NCBI RefSeq assembly: GCF_030580855.1
Contig: NZ_JAUQOP010000029.1
Location: 1-64,000 of the forward strand
Reading direction: 5' to 3'
DNA from: Pseudomonas citrullilanati
GTDB lineage: Bacteria; Pseudomonadota; Gammaproteobacteria; Pseudomonadales; Pseudomonadaceae
Length of the DNA stretch: 64,000 bases
The notes under the pieces were generated by a model that ran no database searches, was not told the origin of the DNA, and saw nothing but the letters and a program-made list of their open reading frames with translations. This document shows, in pieces, positions 53,868 through 62,628 of the stretch (positions are counted from its first letter, which is position 1; each line of letters opens with the position of its first letter). The position numbers and the translations under genes are program-made.

Positions 53868-55025
53868 ATGAAGAAAATCCATTGCGCCGAGCGGCATGAC
53901 TGGAGACAGACGGCCGAGCGCCTCGGCTTTCTGTTCCACACCATCGACGGCGAACCCTACTGGGACGAGAGCGCGTACTACCAGTTCACGCTCAAGCAGA
54001 TCGAGAACGATCTCGAAGACCCCACCACCGAGCTCCATGACCTGTGCATGGACCTCGTCGCCCGCGTGGTGCAGAGCGAGGAAATGCTCGAACGCCTGAG
54101 CATTCCCCCGGCTTATTTCGACCTGGTCCGCACCTCATGGCTCGAAGGCCATCCGCACCTGTACGGGCGCATGGATTTTTCCTACGACGGCAAGGGCCCG
54201 GCCAAGCTGCTGGAACTCAACTACGACACGCCCACCAGCCTCTACGAAGCGGCGGCGTTCCAATGGGGCTGGCTGGAACAGTGCATCGAGCGCGGCCTGC
54301 TGCCCGGGCATGTCGACCAGTTCAACAGCATCGACACCAAGCTGCACCAGGCGTTTGCCCAGTTGCAGCTCACGCAGCCGTTCTACTTCGCCTCGATGAA
54401 GGATTCGGTCGAAGACAAAGGCACCACCGATTACTTGCGCCTGATCGCGGAAACCGTCGGCATCGAGTCGCGGCACATCGACATCGAGGACATCGGCCTG
54501 AACAGCGAGGGCCGTTTCGTCGACCTGCAAGAACGCTGGATTCCCCACCTGTTCAAGCTGCACGCCTGGGAGTTCATCTTCCACGAGCCCTTCGGCGAAG
54601 CGATTGCCCAGAGCGACACGCAGTTCTTCGAACCGGCCTGGAAATCGATCATCTCCAACAAGGGTATCCTGCCGTTGCTATGGGAATTCAACAAAGGCCA
54701 CCCGAACCTGCTCGAAGCCCACCTGGATACCGACACGAGCAAAGCGGTGCCCAAGGGCTGGGTGCGCAAGCCGTTCTTCTCCCGGGAAGGTGCCAACATC
54801 GAACTGCAAACCGCCGATGGCCTGATGGTAAAAGAAGATGGCCCCTACACCGACGCGCCGTTCATCCTCCAGCGACTCGCGCCGCTGCCGCGCTTCGGCG
54901 ACAGCTACACGCTGATCGGTTCCTGGGTCATCGGCGACCAGGCGGCCGGCATTGGCGTGCGGGAAGACAACAGCCTGATCACCAAGGATTCGAGCCGGTT
55001 CTTGCCGCATTTGATTCTGGATTGA
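53868..55025 (+). CDS. yjfC: glutathionylspermidine synthase-like ligase YjfC
   Basis: A 385-residue ATP-grasp ligase related to the C-terminal synthetase of glutathionylspermidine synthase. It shows GRMDFSYDGKGPAKLLELNYDTPTSLYEAA, WEFIFHEPFGEAI, SNKGILPLLWEFNKGHPNLLEA, GWVRKPFFSREGANI and GDSYTLIGSWVIGDQAAGIGVRED at the end. It lacks the amidase half, so it would only ligate. The family's substrate is unproven; a peptide or polyamine amide bond is likely. It begins 11 bases after yjfM. Confidence 0.92.
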   Translation: MKKIHCAERHDWRQTAERLGFLFHTIDGEPYWDESAYYQFTLKQIENDLEDPTTELHDLCMDLVARVVQSEEMLERLSIPPAYFDLVRTSWLEGHPHLYGRMDFSYDGKGPAKLLELNYDTPTSLYEAAAFQWGWLEQCIERGLLPGHVDQFNSIDTKLHQAFAQLQLTQPFYFASMKDSVEDKGTTDYLRLIAETVGIESRHIDIEDIGLNSEGRFVDLQERWIPHLFKLHAWEFIFHEPFGEAIAQSDTQFFEPAWKSIISNKGILPLLWEFNKGHPNLLEAHLDTDTSKAVPKGWVRKPFFSREGANIELQTADGLMVKEDGPYTDAPFILQRLAPLPRFGDSYTLIGSWVIGDQAAGIGVREDNSLITKDSSRFLPHLILD

Positions 55026-55061
55026 TTGGCCTGCACACCTGTGGATTAAACACCGCCCCCC

Positions 55062-55151
55062 TGTGGGAGCGAGCTTGCTCGCGATAGCGGTCGATCAGCC
55101 AACATCGATGTTGACTGACCTGGCCCTATCGCGAGCAAGCTCGCTCCCACA
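55062..55151. repeat. REP pair (family A)
   Basis: Inverted copies TGTGGGAGCGAGCTTGCTCG and complement, with AACATCGATGTTGACTGA as the spacer, between the convergent yjf and ynb groups. Confidence 0.9.
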
Positions 55152-55177
55152 GGTTGGGTGTTCGCCGAGGACTTTCC

Positions 55178-56110
55178 TCAGGTCCACCAGTACCGCACCA
55201 AATGAAAGAAGATCGGCGCGGCGAAACACACCGAGTCCAGCCGATCGAGCATGCCGCCGTGGCCTTCGATCATGTGGCCCCAATCCTTGACCCCGCGGTC
55301 GCGCTTGATCGCCGACATGACGATGCCGCCGGCGAACCCCAGCAGGTTGATCAGCAACGCGATCAGGAACGACTGCCAAGGGTTGAACGGCGTGATCCAC
55401 CACAGCGCGCCGCCGATCAGCGAAGCGAGGAAAATCCCGCCGGCAAAGCCTTCGACGGTTTTCGAGGGTGACAGGTTGGGGGCGATCTTGTGCTTGCCGA
55501 ACAACTTGCCGCACACGTACTGCAACACATCCGACAGTTGCACCACGATCACCAGGTACGCAATCAGCAACAGGTTGCGGCCTTCGAAGCCGGCGATGTC
55601 CAGGGTCAGCAGTGCCGGCACGAACGAGATGCAGAACACCGCGATCATCAACCCCCACTGCACCTTGGAGGCGCGCTCCAGGAAGTGCGTGCTGTCGCCG
55701 CCCAACGACGCCAGGATCGGCAGCAGCAGGAACACATACACCGGGATGAAGATCGAGAACAGCCCGTACCAGTCGTAGTAGATCAGCAGGTATTGCAACG
55801 GCAGCGCCAGGTAGAACGCGGCCACCAGCGCCGGATAATCGCTGCGCCGGGTTGGCGTGAGGGTGAGGAACTCGCGCAGGGCGTAGAACGACACGGCGTA
55901 GAACAACAGGATCACTGCCGCATTGCCGAGCCAGAACGCAATGCCGATCACCAGCACCATGATCCACCAGGCGTTGATCCGCGCATTGAGGTTGTCGATG
56001 ACCGAGTTCGGCGCGCCTCGGGTCCGCAGCTTGAGAATGAAACCGATCAGCGAAGCCAGCACCAGGATGGCGCCAATCCCGCTGAACAACATCACGGTGT
56101 ATCGATCCAT
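55178..56110 (-). CDS. ynbB: phosphatidate cytidylyltransferase family protein (YnbB-like)
   Basis: A 310-residue polytopic CdsA-family protein with about eight spans. It carries LSDVLQYVCGKLFGKHKIAPNLSPSKTVEGFAGG and KRDRGVKDWGHMIEGHGGMLDRLDS, the CdsA signature with its conserved Asp. This enzyme class makes CDP-diacylglycerol from phosphatidate. The essential cdsA normally sits near dxr/uppS, so this is a paralogue. The ATG at 56110 lies one base after the acyltransferase stop. It supplies the likely CDP-lipid for the CDP-alcohol transferase of the cluster. Confidence 0.9.
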   Translation of the reverse strand: MDRYTVMLFSGIGAILVLASLIGFILKLRTRGAPNSVIDNLNARINAWWIMVLVIGIAFWLGNAAVILLFYAVSFYALREFLTLTPTRRSDYPALVAAFYLALPLQYLLIYYDWYGLFSIFIPVYVFLLLPILASLGGDSTHFLERASKVQWGLMIAVFCISFVPALLTLDIAGFEGRNLLLIAYLVIVVQLSDVLQYVCGKLFGKHKIAPNLSPSKTVEGFAGGIFLASLIGGALWWITPFNPWQSFLIALLINLLGFAGGIVMSAIKRDRGVKDWGHMIEGHGGMLDRLDSVCFAAPIFFHLVRYWWT

Positions 56111-56111
56111 G

Positions 56112-56732
56112 TCAGACGTGCTCCGGGGCCAGTGCCAGCAGGGCGGCACGGCTGCGTTCAAGAAATTGTTCCTTGCTTTCACCTTCTTCGATGCTCAGCG
56201 GCGCACCGAAACTGGTGGTGCACAACAGCGGCAGCGGCAGCATCCGGCCCTTGGGCATGACCCGGTTGAGGTTGGCGATCCAGACCGGGATCACCTCGAC
56301 CTCGGGATGGCTTTTCATCAAGTGGTAGATGCCGCTCTTGAAGGGCAGCAAGCCTTCCTCCGGGTTGCGGGTGCCTTCGGGAAAGATGATCAGCGAGTCG
56401 CCGTTCTCCAGGGCTTCGAGCATCGGCTGCAAGGGGTTGTAGGACGGGTCCTTGCGCTCGCGGTCCACCAGCACGCCGTTGAACACCCGGTTGATGATGT
56501 AGCGGCGCAATGGGCTTTTCTGCCAGTAGTCGGAACCGGCCACGGGCCGGGTGAGCTGGCGCAGCGCCGGCGGCAGGGAGGCCCAGAGCAGCACGAAATC
56601 GCCGTGGCTGCTGTGGTTGGCGAAGTAGATCCGCTGCACCGGCCGCGGCGCGCTGCCGAGCCACAGGCTGCGGGCGCCGGTGACCATCCGGGCGGCGGAG
56701 GTGATGAGGTTGGCGACCACGGGTTCGAACAT
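56112..56732 (-). CDS. 1-acylglycerol-3-phosphate acyltransferase-like (PlsC family)
   Basis: A 206-residue acyltransferase. NHSSHGD at 39-45 gives the HxxxxD motif (His40, Asp45), RKDPSYNP follows, FPEGTRNPEEGLLPFK is block III, and VIPVWIANLN is block IV. It would acylate a lysophospholipid at the inner membrane. This gene is absent from the E. coli ynb set I recall, so the cluster here is expanded: acylation, CDP activation and head-group transfer are side by side. Confidence 0.9.
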   Translation of the reverse strand: MFEPVVANLITSAARMVTGARSLWLGSAPRPVQRIYFANHSSHGDFVLLWASLPPALRQLTRPVAGSDYWQKSPLRRYIINRVFNGVLVDRERKDPSYNPLQPMLEALENGDSLIIFPEGTRNPEEGLLPFKSGIYHLMKSHPEVEVIPVWIANLNRVMPKGRMLPLPLLCTTSFGAPLSIEEGESKEQFLERSRAALLALAPEHV

Positions 56733-56767
56733 GAGGATTCCTTGTCCTGAGAAACATAAGCATAACG

Positions 56768-56896
56768 GTGGCGAGGGGATTTATCCCCGCTGGGCTGCGT
56801 AGCAGCCCCAAACCAGGCAACTCGGTGTGCCAGGAAGATTGAGTGAACTGCTTTAGGGCTGCTGCGCAGCCCAGCGGGGATAAATCCCCTCGCCAC
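56768..56896. repeat. family B palindromic repeat pair inside ynb cluster
   Basis: Inverted family B copies (GTGGCGAGGGGATTTATCCC and complement) between the acyltransferase and the small membrane protein gene. Confidence 0.88.
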
Positions 56897-56906
56897 AAAA
56901 AACGAT

Positions 56907-57362
56907 CTAGAGGCTTGAAGCTAGCCAGGGACTGGCCAGGATGAAGCCCAGCACCAAGACCACTTGCACGGCCAGCAGCAGCGATTGCCTGCGCAGCAAC
57001 CGCAGGGCGCCGAGGCTGCGTTCGTCCCAGGGCCGTCCAGCACGCGCCGGCGGTTGCAGGCCGAGGGATTCGAGCGCCTGGTCCAGCGCCTGGGTGCGTT
57101 CGGCCAACGGTTGACGGTCGTCGGCCACGCGTTGGAACAGATCGGCATCGAACGCCACGCGCAATGCCCAGTATTTTTGCAACACGCCGAGGCTGAACAG
57201 CGCGATGCTGAACAGCAGCAGCCACGGGTTGACGGTGCCCAGCAGCCATTGCCCCAGCCCCAGCAGCGCGGCCAACAGGGTCAGCCCGGTGGAGAATTGG
57301 TCCAGGCAATGACCCCGGCGCAGCAGGCTCGCCACGGTGTGCAATTGCAGGTCACTGCTCAT
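56907..57362 (-). CDS. small membrane protein in ynb cluster
   Basis: A 151-residue protein with two adjacent N-terminal spans (LTLLAALLGLGQWLLG, NPWLLLFSIALFSLGVL), a charged soluble loop (about 65-120), and a C-terminal span (LLLAVQVVLVLGFILASPWL). No family is recognised. It overlaps the phosphatase gene by 11 bases, so it is translated with it. It may be an accessory subunit of the lipid enzymes. Confidence 0.78.
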   Translation of the reverse strand: MSSDLQLHTVASLLRRGHCLDQFSTGLTLLAALLGLGQWLLGTVNPWLLLFSIALFSLGVLQKYWALRVAFDADLFQRVADDRQPLAERTQALDQALESLGLQPPARAGRPWDERSLGALRLLRRQSLLLAVQVVLVLGFILASPWLASSL

Positions 57363-58689
57363 GGGCGGCGCCTTTGCGTAGCGGCTCCAGCGCCTGGCGG
57401 TGCGCCTGATGCAGCACGATGTGCGGGCGAACGCGCTGGAGCTGCACGATCGCGGCGTCCACGTTGGCCGCGCGGCCGCTGTGCAGCAACCAGGCGATCA
57501 CCGCCGTGGCGCTGCGCGAATAACCCAGGGCGCAGCAGACCAGCACAGGCCCGTGCCGGCGCAGGCTGTCGATGGCCTGCGCGGCCTCCAGGCATTGTTC
57601 GGTGGTCGGCGCCGTGAGGTCGAGCACCGGCAGCGAGCGATAGGCGATGGCGTGGCTGTCCATGGACAATTCGGCGCACAGGTCGAGCACCCCGGCAAAC
57701 GCGCTGTCCTGCAATTCCAAGGGGGTAGGGATGCGCCCCAGCCAGACGTTGTCGGTCACGTGGTCCGGCTGCGGATGCTGGCGCGTCCACCCACGGGAAT
57801 TGACCCATGCCGCCGCCAGGTAAGGCGCCAGCAACCAGCGCACCGCCGGGCTCAAGCGGCCATCGGCGCGCTTCTGGAAACCGTCGGCGCCGAACAGCAG
57901 GTAATTCAGCGCCACCATCAACAGCGCCACCGCCGGCCAGACCAGCCACAGCCATGCCCCACCCCAGGCGAACGCCGGGACGAACAGCGCCGCCGCACCC
58001 ACGCCATAACGCAAGGCCAAGCGTCGGCGCGCCGGGTCGCTCGTCAGCCGCGCGCTTTGCAGCGGGCTCGGCCGGTCCAGCGGCCACAGCCAGACACACA
58101 GCCAGCCGGCCAATGCGCCCGTGGGCACGTCGACGAAGTGATGCTGGTAAGTGGTCAGCACCGACACGCCGATCAACGCGAACCAGCCGTGCATCAGCCA
58201 ACGCCAGGCACCCTGCAAGTGCCGCTGGTAGCAGACCCAGAGAATCACCAGCAAGGCGATGTGCAGCGATGGCGCCTGGTTGAACGGCTTGTCGAAACCG
58301 GCCAGCACGTCGAACAGCCAGCCGAACACCCCGTCCATTTCCGGCCGGGGGAAGGTGAAACGCAACGGCCAGATCAGAAAGCAACTGACGGCGATCGCCT
58401 GCGCCGTGAGCAGGCGCAAGGCGTGGCGCTTGAGTTCGGCGCGGCTGGTGGGCAGCAACAGCGACACGCCGTAAAGCAGGTCGATCGACCAATAGGGCAC
58501 GATGGTCCAGGCCAGGAACGGCATGTGGCTTTCCCAGCCGAACACCAGGCTGCCGACGTCGTCACGCTGGGAGGTCACCCAGGTGGCGAAGCCGTACGTG
58601 CTGAAGAACAGCGGGGCGAGCAACAGCAGCCAGCACACCGCCGGTTTCAGCAGGGCGGGCTCGCGGGGCGGGGCGATGACGGCGCTCAT
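57352..58689 (-). CDS. ynbD: PAP2-dual-specificity phosphatase fusion (YnbD-like)
   Basis: A 445-residue two-domain phosphatase. The membrane half has five or more spans and PAP2-type residues (PFNQAPSLHIALLVILW, QHHFVDVPTGALAGW). The C-terminal half is a tyrosine/dual-specificity phosphatase with CALGYSR (Cys386, Arg392); the usual HC preceding the loop is CC here. This fusion could remove two different phosphates, for example from phosphatidylglycerophosphate and a second lipid phosphate. The ATG shares one base with the upstream stop (TGATG). Confidence 0.9.
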   Translation of the reverse strand: MSAVIAPPREPALLKPAVCWLLLLAPLFFSTYGFATWVTSQRDDVGSLVFGWESHMPFLAWTIVPYWSIDLLYGVSLLLPTSRAELKRHALRLLTAQAIAVSCFLIWPLRFTFPRPEMDGVFGWLFDVLAGFDKPFNQAPSLHIALLVILWVCYQRHLQGAWRWLMHGWFALIGVSVLTTYQHHFVDVPTGALAGWLCVWLWPLDRPSPLQSARLTSDPARRRLALRYGVGAAALFVPAFAWGGAWLWLVWPAVALLMVALNYLLFGADGFQKRADGRLSPAVRWLLAPYLAAAWVNSRGWTRQHPQPDHVTDNVWLGRIPTPLELQDSAFAGVLDLCAELSMDSHAIAYRSLPVLDLTAPTTEQCLEAAQAIDSLRRHGPVLVCCALGYSRSATAVIAWLLHSGRAANVDAAIVQLQRVRPHIVLHQAHRQALEPLRKGAAHEQ

Positions 58690-60446
58690 CACTGCACGCG
58701 CTGAGCCAGCGAAACGCTGAAGATGCCCCACTCATCGACCCGCAGGGTGATCTTGCGGAAACCCGCCGCTTCCACCAATTGGTCCATCTCGGCCTGGCTG
58801 CGCCGACGCATCACCCAGGCCTGGCCGGCGCGGTGGCTGGTGAGGGCGCGGGCGATCAGTTCCAATTGCGGGTGCCACGGCTGGCCGGTGTAGACCAGGA
58901 AACCACCGGGCTCCACCGCCTCGGCCAGGCCGGCGAGCGAACCGCCGACCAGCTGGTTGTCGGCAAACAGCTCGTACAGCCCGGACACCACGGCAAGGGT
59001 CGGTTTCGGTTCCAGCGCGGCCAGGTCCTGGCGGTCGAAGGCATCGCCCTTGACGAATCGGGCGATGTCGCCCAGGCCCTTCTCAACGATCAGCGCATTG
59101 CCGTCGCGCACGTTGATGTCGCTGTAGTCGCGCAGCAGGATCGATTCCGGCAACGGGTCGACGCCTCGCAGCGCTTCGAGGATGTAGCGGCCATGGCCGG
59201 CGGCGATGTCGACGATGCGCACGTCGCGTTGTGCCTCGCGCAACTTGCCCATCGCCAGGCGCAGCAACTCCTCGACGTGCAACTTGCGCTGGCGAATGCC
59301 GCGCCAGCCGATGGAGTTCAGGTAGTTCTGGTCGATCATCCGGCCGATCGGCGAGGTGCCGGTCGGACGATTGCGGTACACGTAGTCCAGGGTGCTGCCG
59401 GAGTCGAACCCGGTGTCGAAGCCCAGCTTCACCCCGGCCGACAGCTTGCTGCCCAAGCGCATGCTGGCGCGGGTCATGCGCCAGTACAGGTCGCGTGGCG
59501 AGTTGTGGGGCAGGGGCGTCGCCAAGGCTTCGGACTCGGCGCAGGTCGCGCCCAGGCGATCGGCGTCCAGCAGGGACGGGCGGTCCAGGGCACGGGCGAA
59601 ATTCTGCAGGATGAAGCGGCGCGCGCTGGCAATGGCGGGCGCACGGTTTTTCTCGCCCAGGGTGTCGTGGAAGAACCCCGGCAGGATGTGTTTTTCCTTG
59701 TGCACGGTGCCCAGCCGTTCGAAGAACTGCTCCTGGGGTTTGCGGTGCACCACGAAGTCGGAACCGGAGATCAGCAACTGCGTCGGCACCTGGATCGCCT
59801 GGGCGTCGGCCACCACGCGGTCGGCGGCTTCGTACAGGCCCAGCAGCACGTTCACCGAAATCGCCTTGGTGATCAGCGGATCGCTGTCGTAGGACGCCAC
59901 CCGCTCCGGGTCATGGCTGAGGAACTTGGCCTTGACGTAGCTGTTAACGAAGAAGTTGCCGCGAAACTTGCGCATCAGCGCCAGCCCCGGACGGGCGAAC
60001 GGCACGTAGAGCTTGACCTTGAACGCCGGCGAGGCCAGCACCAGCGAACGAATGCGCGGCGCGTAGTCGTGGACCCAGGTGGACGCGATCACCGCACCGA
60101 CGCTCTGGGCGACCACGGCAATGTTCTGCTCGTCGATCTGGTGCGTCGCGCCGATGTGGTCGCAGAAGGTCTGCACATCCCGCGCGCTGGTGGCGAAGCT
60201 CGGGCTGTCGCCCCGGGCGCCGGGCGACTGGCCGTGGCCCCGTGCGTCCCAGGCGAAAAACTCGAAGCCGGGCAGGTCCAGCTCATCCACCAGGTGCGCG
60301 ATGCGCCCGGAGTGTTCATGCCCGCGGTGGAACAACAGCACGGCCTTGCGGGGTTCACCCGGTTCCGCGGCCACGGCCGGCCAGTGCCGGTAGAACAATT
60401 CCACGCCGTCGTGGGTGGTGAATGTCCGGTCTTGAGCTTCGCGCAT
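58689..60446 (-). CDS. ynbC: alpha/beta hydrolase-methyltransferase fusion (YnbC-like)
   Basis: A 585-residue bifunctional protein, as far as I recall the same length as E. coli YnbC. The N-terminal lysophospholipase/monoacylglycerol-lipase-like domain (about 1-300) has FHRGHEHSGR, WDARGHGQS, the nucleophile in VVAQSVGAV (Ser115) and HDTLGEK near 264. The C-terminal class I SAM methyltransferase (about 400-585) has motif I VDIAAGHGRYIL. AAAGGAA precedes the ATG. The fusion suggests release of an acyl chain and methylation of a lipid in one protein. Confidence 0.92.
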   Translation of the reverse strand: MREAQDRTFTTHDGVELFYRHWPAVAAEPGEPRKAVLLFHRGHEHSGRIAHLVDELDLPGFEFFAWDARGHGQSPGARGDSPSFATSARDVQTFCDHIGATHQIDEQNIAVVAQSVGAVIASTWVHDYAPRIRSLVLASPAFKVKLYVPFARPGLALMRKFRGNFFVNSYVKAKFLSHDPERVASYDSDPLITKAISVNVLLGLYEAADRVVADAQAIQVPTQLLISGSDFVVHRKPQEQFFERLGTVHKEKHILPGFFHDTLGEKNRAPAIASARRFILQNFARALDRPSLLDADRLGATCAESEALATPLPHNSPRDLYWRMTRASMRLGSKLSAGVKLGFDTGFDSGSTLDYVYRNRPTGTSPIGRMIDQNYLNSIGWRGIRQRKLHVEELLRLAMGKLREAQRDVRIVDIAAGHGRYILEALRGVDPLPESILLRDYSDINVRDGNALIVEKGLGDIARFVKGDAFDRQDLAALEPKPTLAVVSGLYELFADNQLVGGSLAGLAEAVEPGGFLVYTGQPWHPQLELIARALTSHRAGQAWVMRRRSQAEMDQLVEAAGFRKITLRVDEWGIFSVSLAQRVQ

Positions 60447-60457
60447 TGCAAGTTCCT

Positions 60458-61081
60458 TTATGCTGAGGGAGCGTTTTCCTTCACTTGGTCCAGGCCATGA
60501 CGAACCCGATTGACCAAGGTATAAACCAGCAGGGCGGCAACCACCGCCATCACACCATTGACCCACGCCGCGCCGAGCCAGCCCAGCGCAATGCCGGTCG
60601 CCAGCACGCCCAGCACAAAGGCCCGGTCGCTTTTCCCCATGGGCCCGTCATAGCGCCGCGAAGCCCCGACCATCGCCCCCAGCACGCCGGCGTATTCACT
60701 GAACAACGCCAACAGCGTGACCGACAACACCAGCAACAGGCTGGCATCGGGTAGCAGGGCGAAAGGCAGGATCAGGGCAGCGTCGGCGATGATATCGCAT
60801 AGCTCATTGAGGTAGGCGCCCAGATGCGATTGCTGGCCAAACTCCCGCGCCAGCATGCCATCCACGGCATTCAACGCCATGCGCAGGAACATCCAGATCG
60901 GCACCAGCACGAAGATCCACGGATGGCTGGCGAACCATGCGATCACCACGCCGACCAGCACCGAAACGACGCCGGCGAGCACCGTGACCTGGTTGGCGGT
61001 GACGCCGTTGTCGTAAAGGCGTTGAACCAAGGGGCGCAGCAGGTTTTGGAAAGCGGGTTTGAGTTGGTAGATGGAGGGCAT
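60458..61081 (-). CDS. ynbA: CDP-alcohol phosphatidyltransferase family protein (YnbA-like)
   Basis: A 207-residue membrane enzyme with about five spans. The CDP-alcohol motif reads N-xx-DGxxAR-x8-Gxxx-N-xxx-D (NAVDGMLAREF, then GAYLNELCD). Asn thus replaces the first and third of the four family Asp residues. The start at 61081 matches the family length (about 200), although an ATG at 61189 is also in frame. It is the first gene of the cluster. It could transfer a phosphatidyl group from CDP-diacylglycerol; the changed metal site makes activity uncertain. Confidence 0.87.
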   Translation of the reverse strand: MPSIYQLKPAFQNLLRPLVQRLYDNGVTANQVTVLAGVVSVLVGVVIAWFASHPWIFVLVPIWMFLRMALNAVDGMLAREFGQQSHLGAYLNELCDIIADAALILPFALLPDASLLLVLSVTLLALFSEYAGVLGAMVGASRRYDGPMGKSDRAFVLGVLATGIALGWLGAAWVNGVMAVVAALLVYTLVNRVRHGLDQVKENAPSA

Positions 61082-61367
61082 CGGGGTGAGGTCTCGCCGG
61101 TTGCGGGGCTGGGCTTTTACAGGTGCGAGATTACGATAGGTTGAGGGTTTGCTGGCGGGTATTTCTTGAGAATGAGCGCGGGTAGGCATTCAAGACGCAA
61201 TGAGTCGCCAGATTTCGGTGGTGCATGAGATGTCATCCAGTCGACGTGGTTTGTTTGAATGCGTTGGCTCACCTAAGCTGAATTTTCCTGGACATGCGCC
61301 AAGTGCCTTAACGCACCATGCGGCCATCCGGCTTGCGGCACCGCTCAGCAGCCAGGGGGAGGAAAGG

Positions 61368-62372
61368 ATGCCAAACGTGCTCGTGGTGATCTGGGACTTC
61401 GATACGCGCAGATTACGAATCCCGGTCAGGGATAGCCTTGTCCACATACACAACAGGATTAGAGCCCTGGAGCACATGGCGACAACAGTATTCGCCGCTA
61501 ATGTCGTCCAGCATCAATTGGATTACTGTCTGGCCGTCGCCCCCGAATACTTCTTTTCCAAGGAAAAACCTGTTTCGTTTCTTTCGGAAGAAGAAAAGGA
61601 AATCATCCGGGCTACATGGGTGGATGTCTCAAATAGAAACCCGACGCTGATACTGGTCCCCGGTACGACACTGTGGTCCAAATCAATGGTGCGACCCGAT
61701 TCCAGGATGTTGAAAAGGGAGACGGGGGAGTTGAAACCCTTGGGGCAGGCCAGGGATATCAACAAGGATAAATATGGTGAGGAAATGGACGCGGTGGTGG
61801 ACGAAATACCGCAGGGGGACCGCCTGAACAAGGGGATTTATGGCGATTACGCACGGTCTACGAAAACGGTCATCACCAACATGGCATCAAGAGGCGCGAG
61901 GGCCGCACATGGAATCGTCAGGAATACCGGCTTCATCATCTGGCAAGGAAACGTTTTTTATCAGCATAAACGCTACCCCAACATAGGAGACGAAGGGCTG
62001 GAGGAGTTGTATGGGGCGGAGTTATGGTTCGACAAGATATTCATGCCGGGCGGTTATCGAGAAACCCCTGCTGTTCATGGGCTGCAAGTTGCTTTGGAAA
62101 TATGCGCAGAACACTTTGTGGGCGCAACGATCCTGCATAAGAACAACGTACTGGATTTTCATGTCCTGGTCTCGGCCAGCATCGCGCTCGACAAAAAACG
62201 CGTGGGTGTAAAGCTCGGAGGGTATGTCGTTCACGCTGATTCGAATGGCAGCTCAGTGTACCGACGTGAAGGCATGGATTTGGTTCGACTCCAAGCCATC
62301 GATCAAAGACCCGTAAACTTGATGGGCGTTGCAGCCGGGGGCGCCAGGAGTTTTGTTTGCGCGATTGCGTAG
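61368..62372 (+). CDS. nitrilase-superfamily-like protein, accessory
   Basis: A 334-residue protein I assign by eye to the carbon-nitrogen hydrolase fold. A Glu-Lys-Cys triad is plausible: Glu60 in AVAPEYFF, Lys201 in QHKRYPNIGDE, and Cys246 in LQVALEICAEH. The match is divergent and no close family is recognised. GGGGGAGGAAAGG gives a strong ribosome-binding site at the ATG. Base composition is visibly lower in GC than the cluster to the left, and codon use differs, which suggests transfer. The 286 bases before it show nothing else I can name. The substrate is unknown. Confidence 0.7.
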   Translation: MPNVLVVIWDFDTRRLRIPVRDSLVHIHNRIRALEHMATTVFAANVVQHQLDYCLAVAPEYFFSKEKPVSFLSEEEKEIIRATWVDVSNRNPTLILVPGTTLWSKSMVRPDSRMLKRETGELKPLGQARDINKDKYGEEMDAVVDEIPQGDRLNKGIYGDYARSTKTVITNMASRGARAAHGIVRNTGFIIWQGNVFYQHKRYPNIGDEGLEELYGAELWFDKIFMPGGYRETPAVHGLQVALEICAEHFVGATILHKNNVLDFHVLVSASIALDKKRVGVKLGGYVVHADSNGSSVYRREGMDLVRLQAIDQRPVNLMGVAAGGARSFVCAIA

Positions 62373-62438
62373 ACCGAGCCGGATCACGCCCATCAACCAA
62401 CAGATTCACCGCCATAGCAGACATCCGCACCCCACGCT

Positions 62439-62461
62439 GTGGGAGCGAGCCTGCTCGCGAT
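62439..62461. repeat. solitary REP (family A)
   Basis: One copy (TGTGGGAGCGAGCCTGCTCG...) after the nitrilase-like gene. No inverted partner is nearby. Confidence 0.85.
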
Positions 62462-62628
62462 AGCGGCTCATCAGCCACCTCCGGCCAGCTGTTTATCGTG
62501 ATACCACGAAACCAGCCCCGACCGACATCGCCTTGCGCCATTGCCTACAACTACGCCAGAATCCGCCGGCTTGTGCGTCTTTGGCCGCGTCGGTAGTTTG
62601 AGTCCTGTCACTGAGCATCAGTGATCGG

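Noticed and set aside
3886-62461. CRISPR array suggested by recurring palindromes
   Set aside because: Copies are scattered singly or in inverted pairs, without regular spacers or cas genes; they are REP elements.
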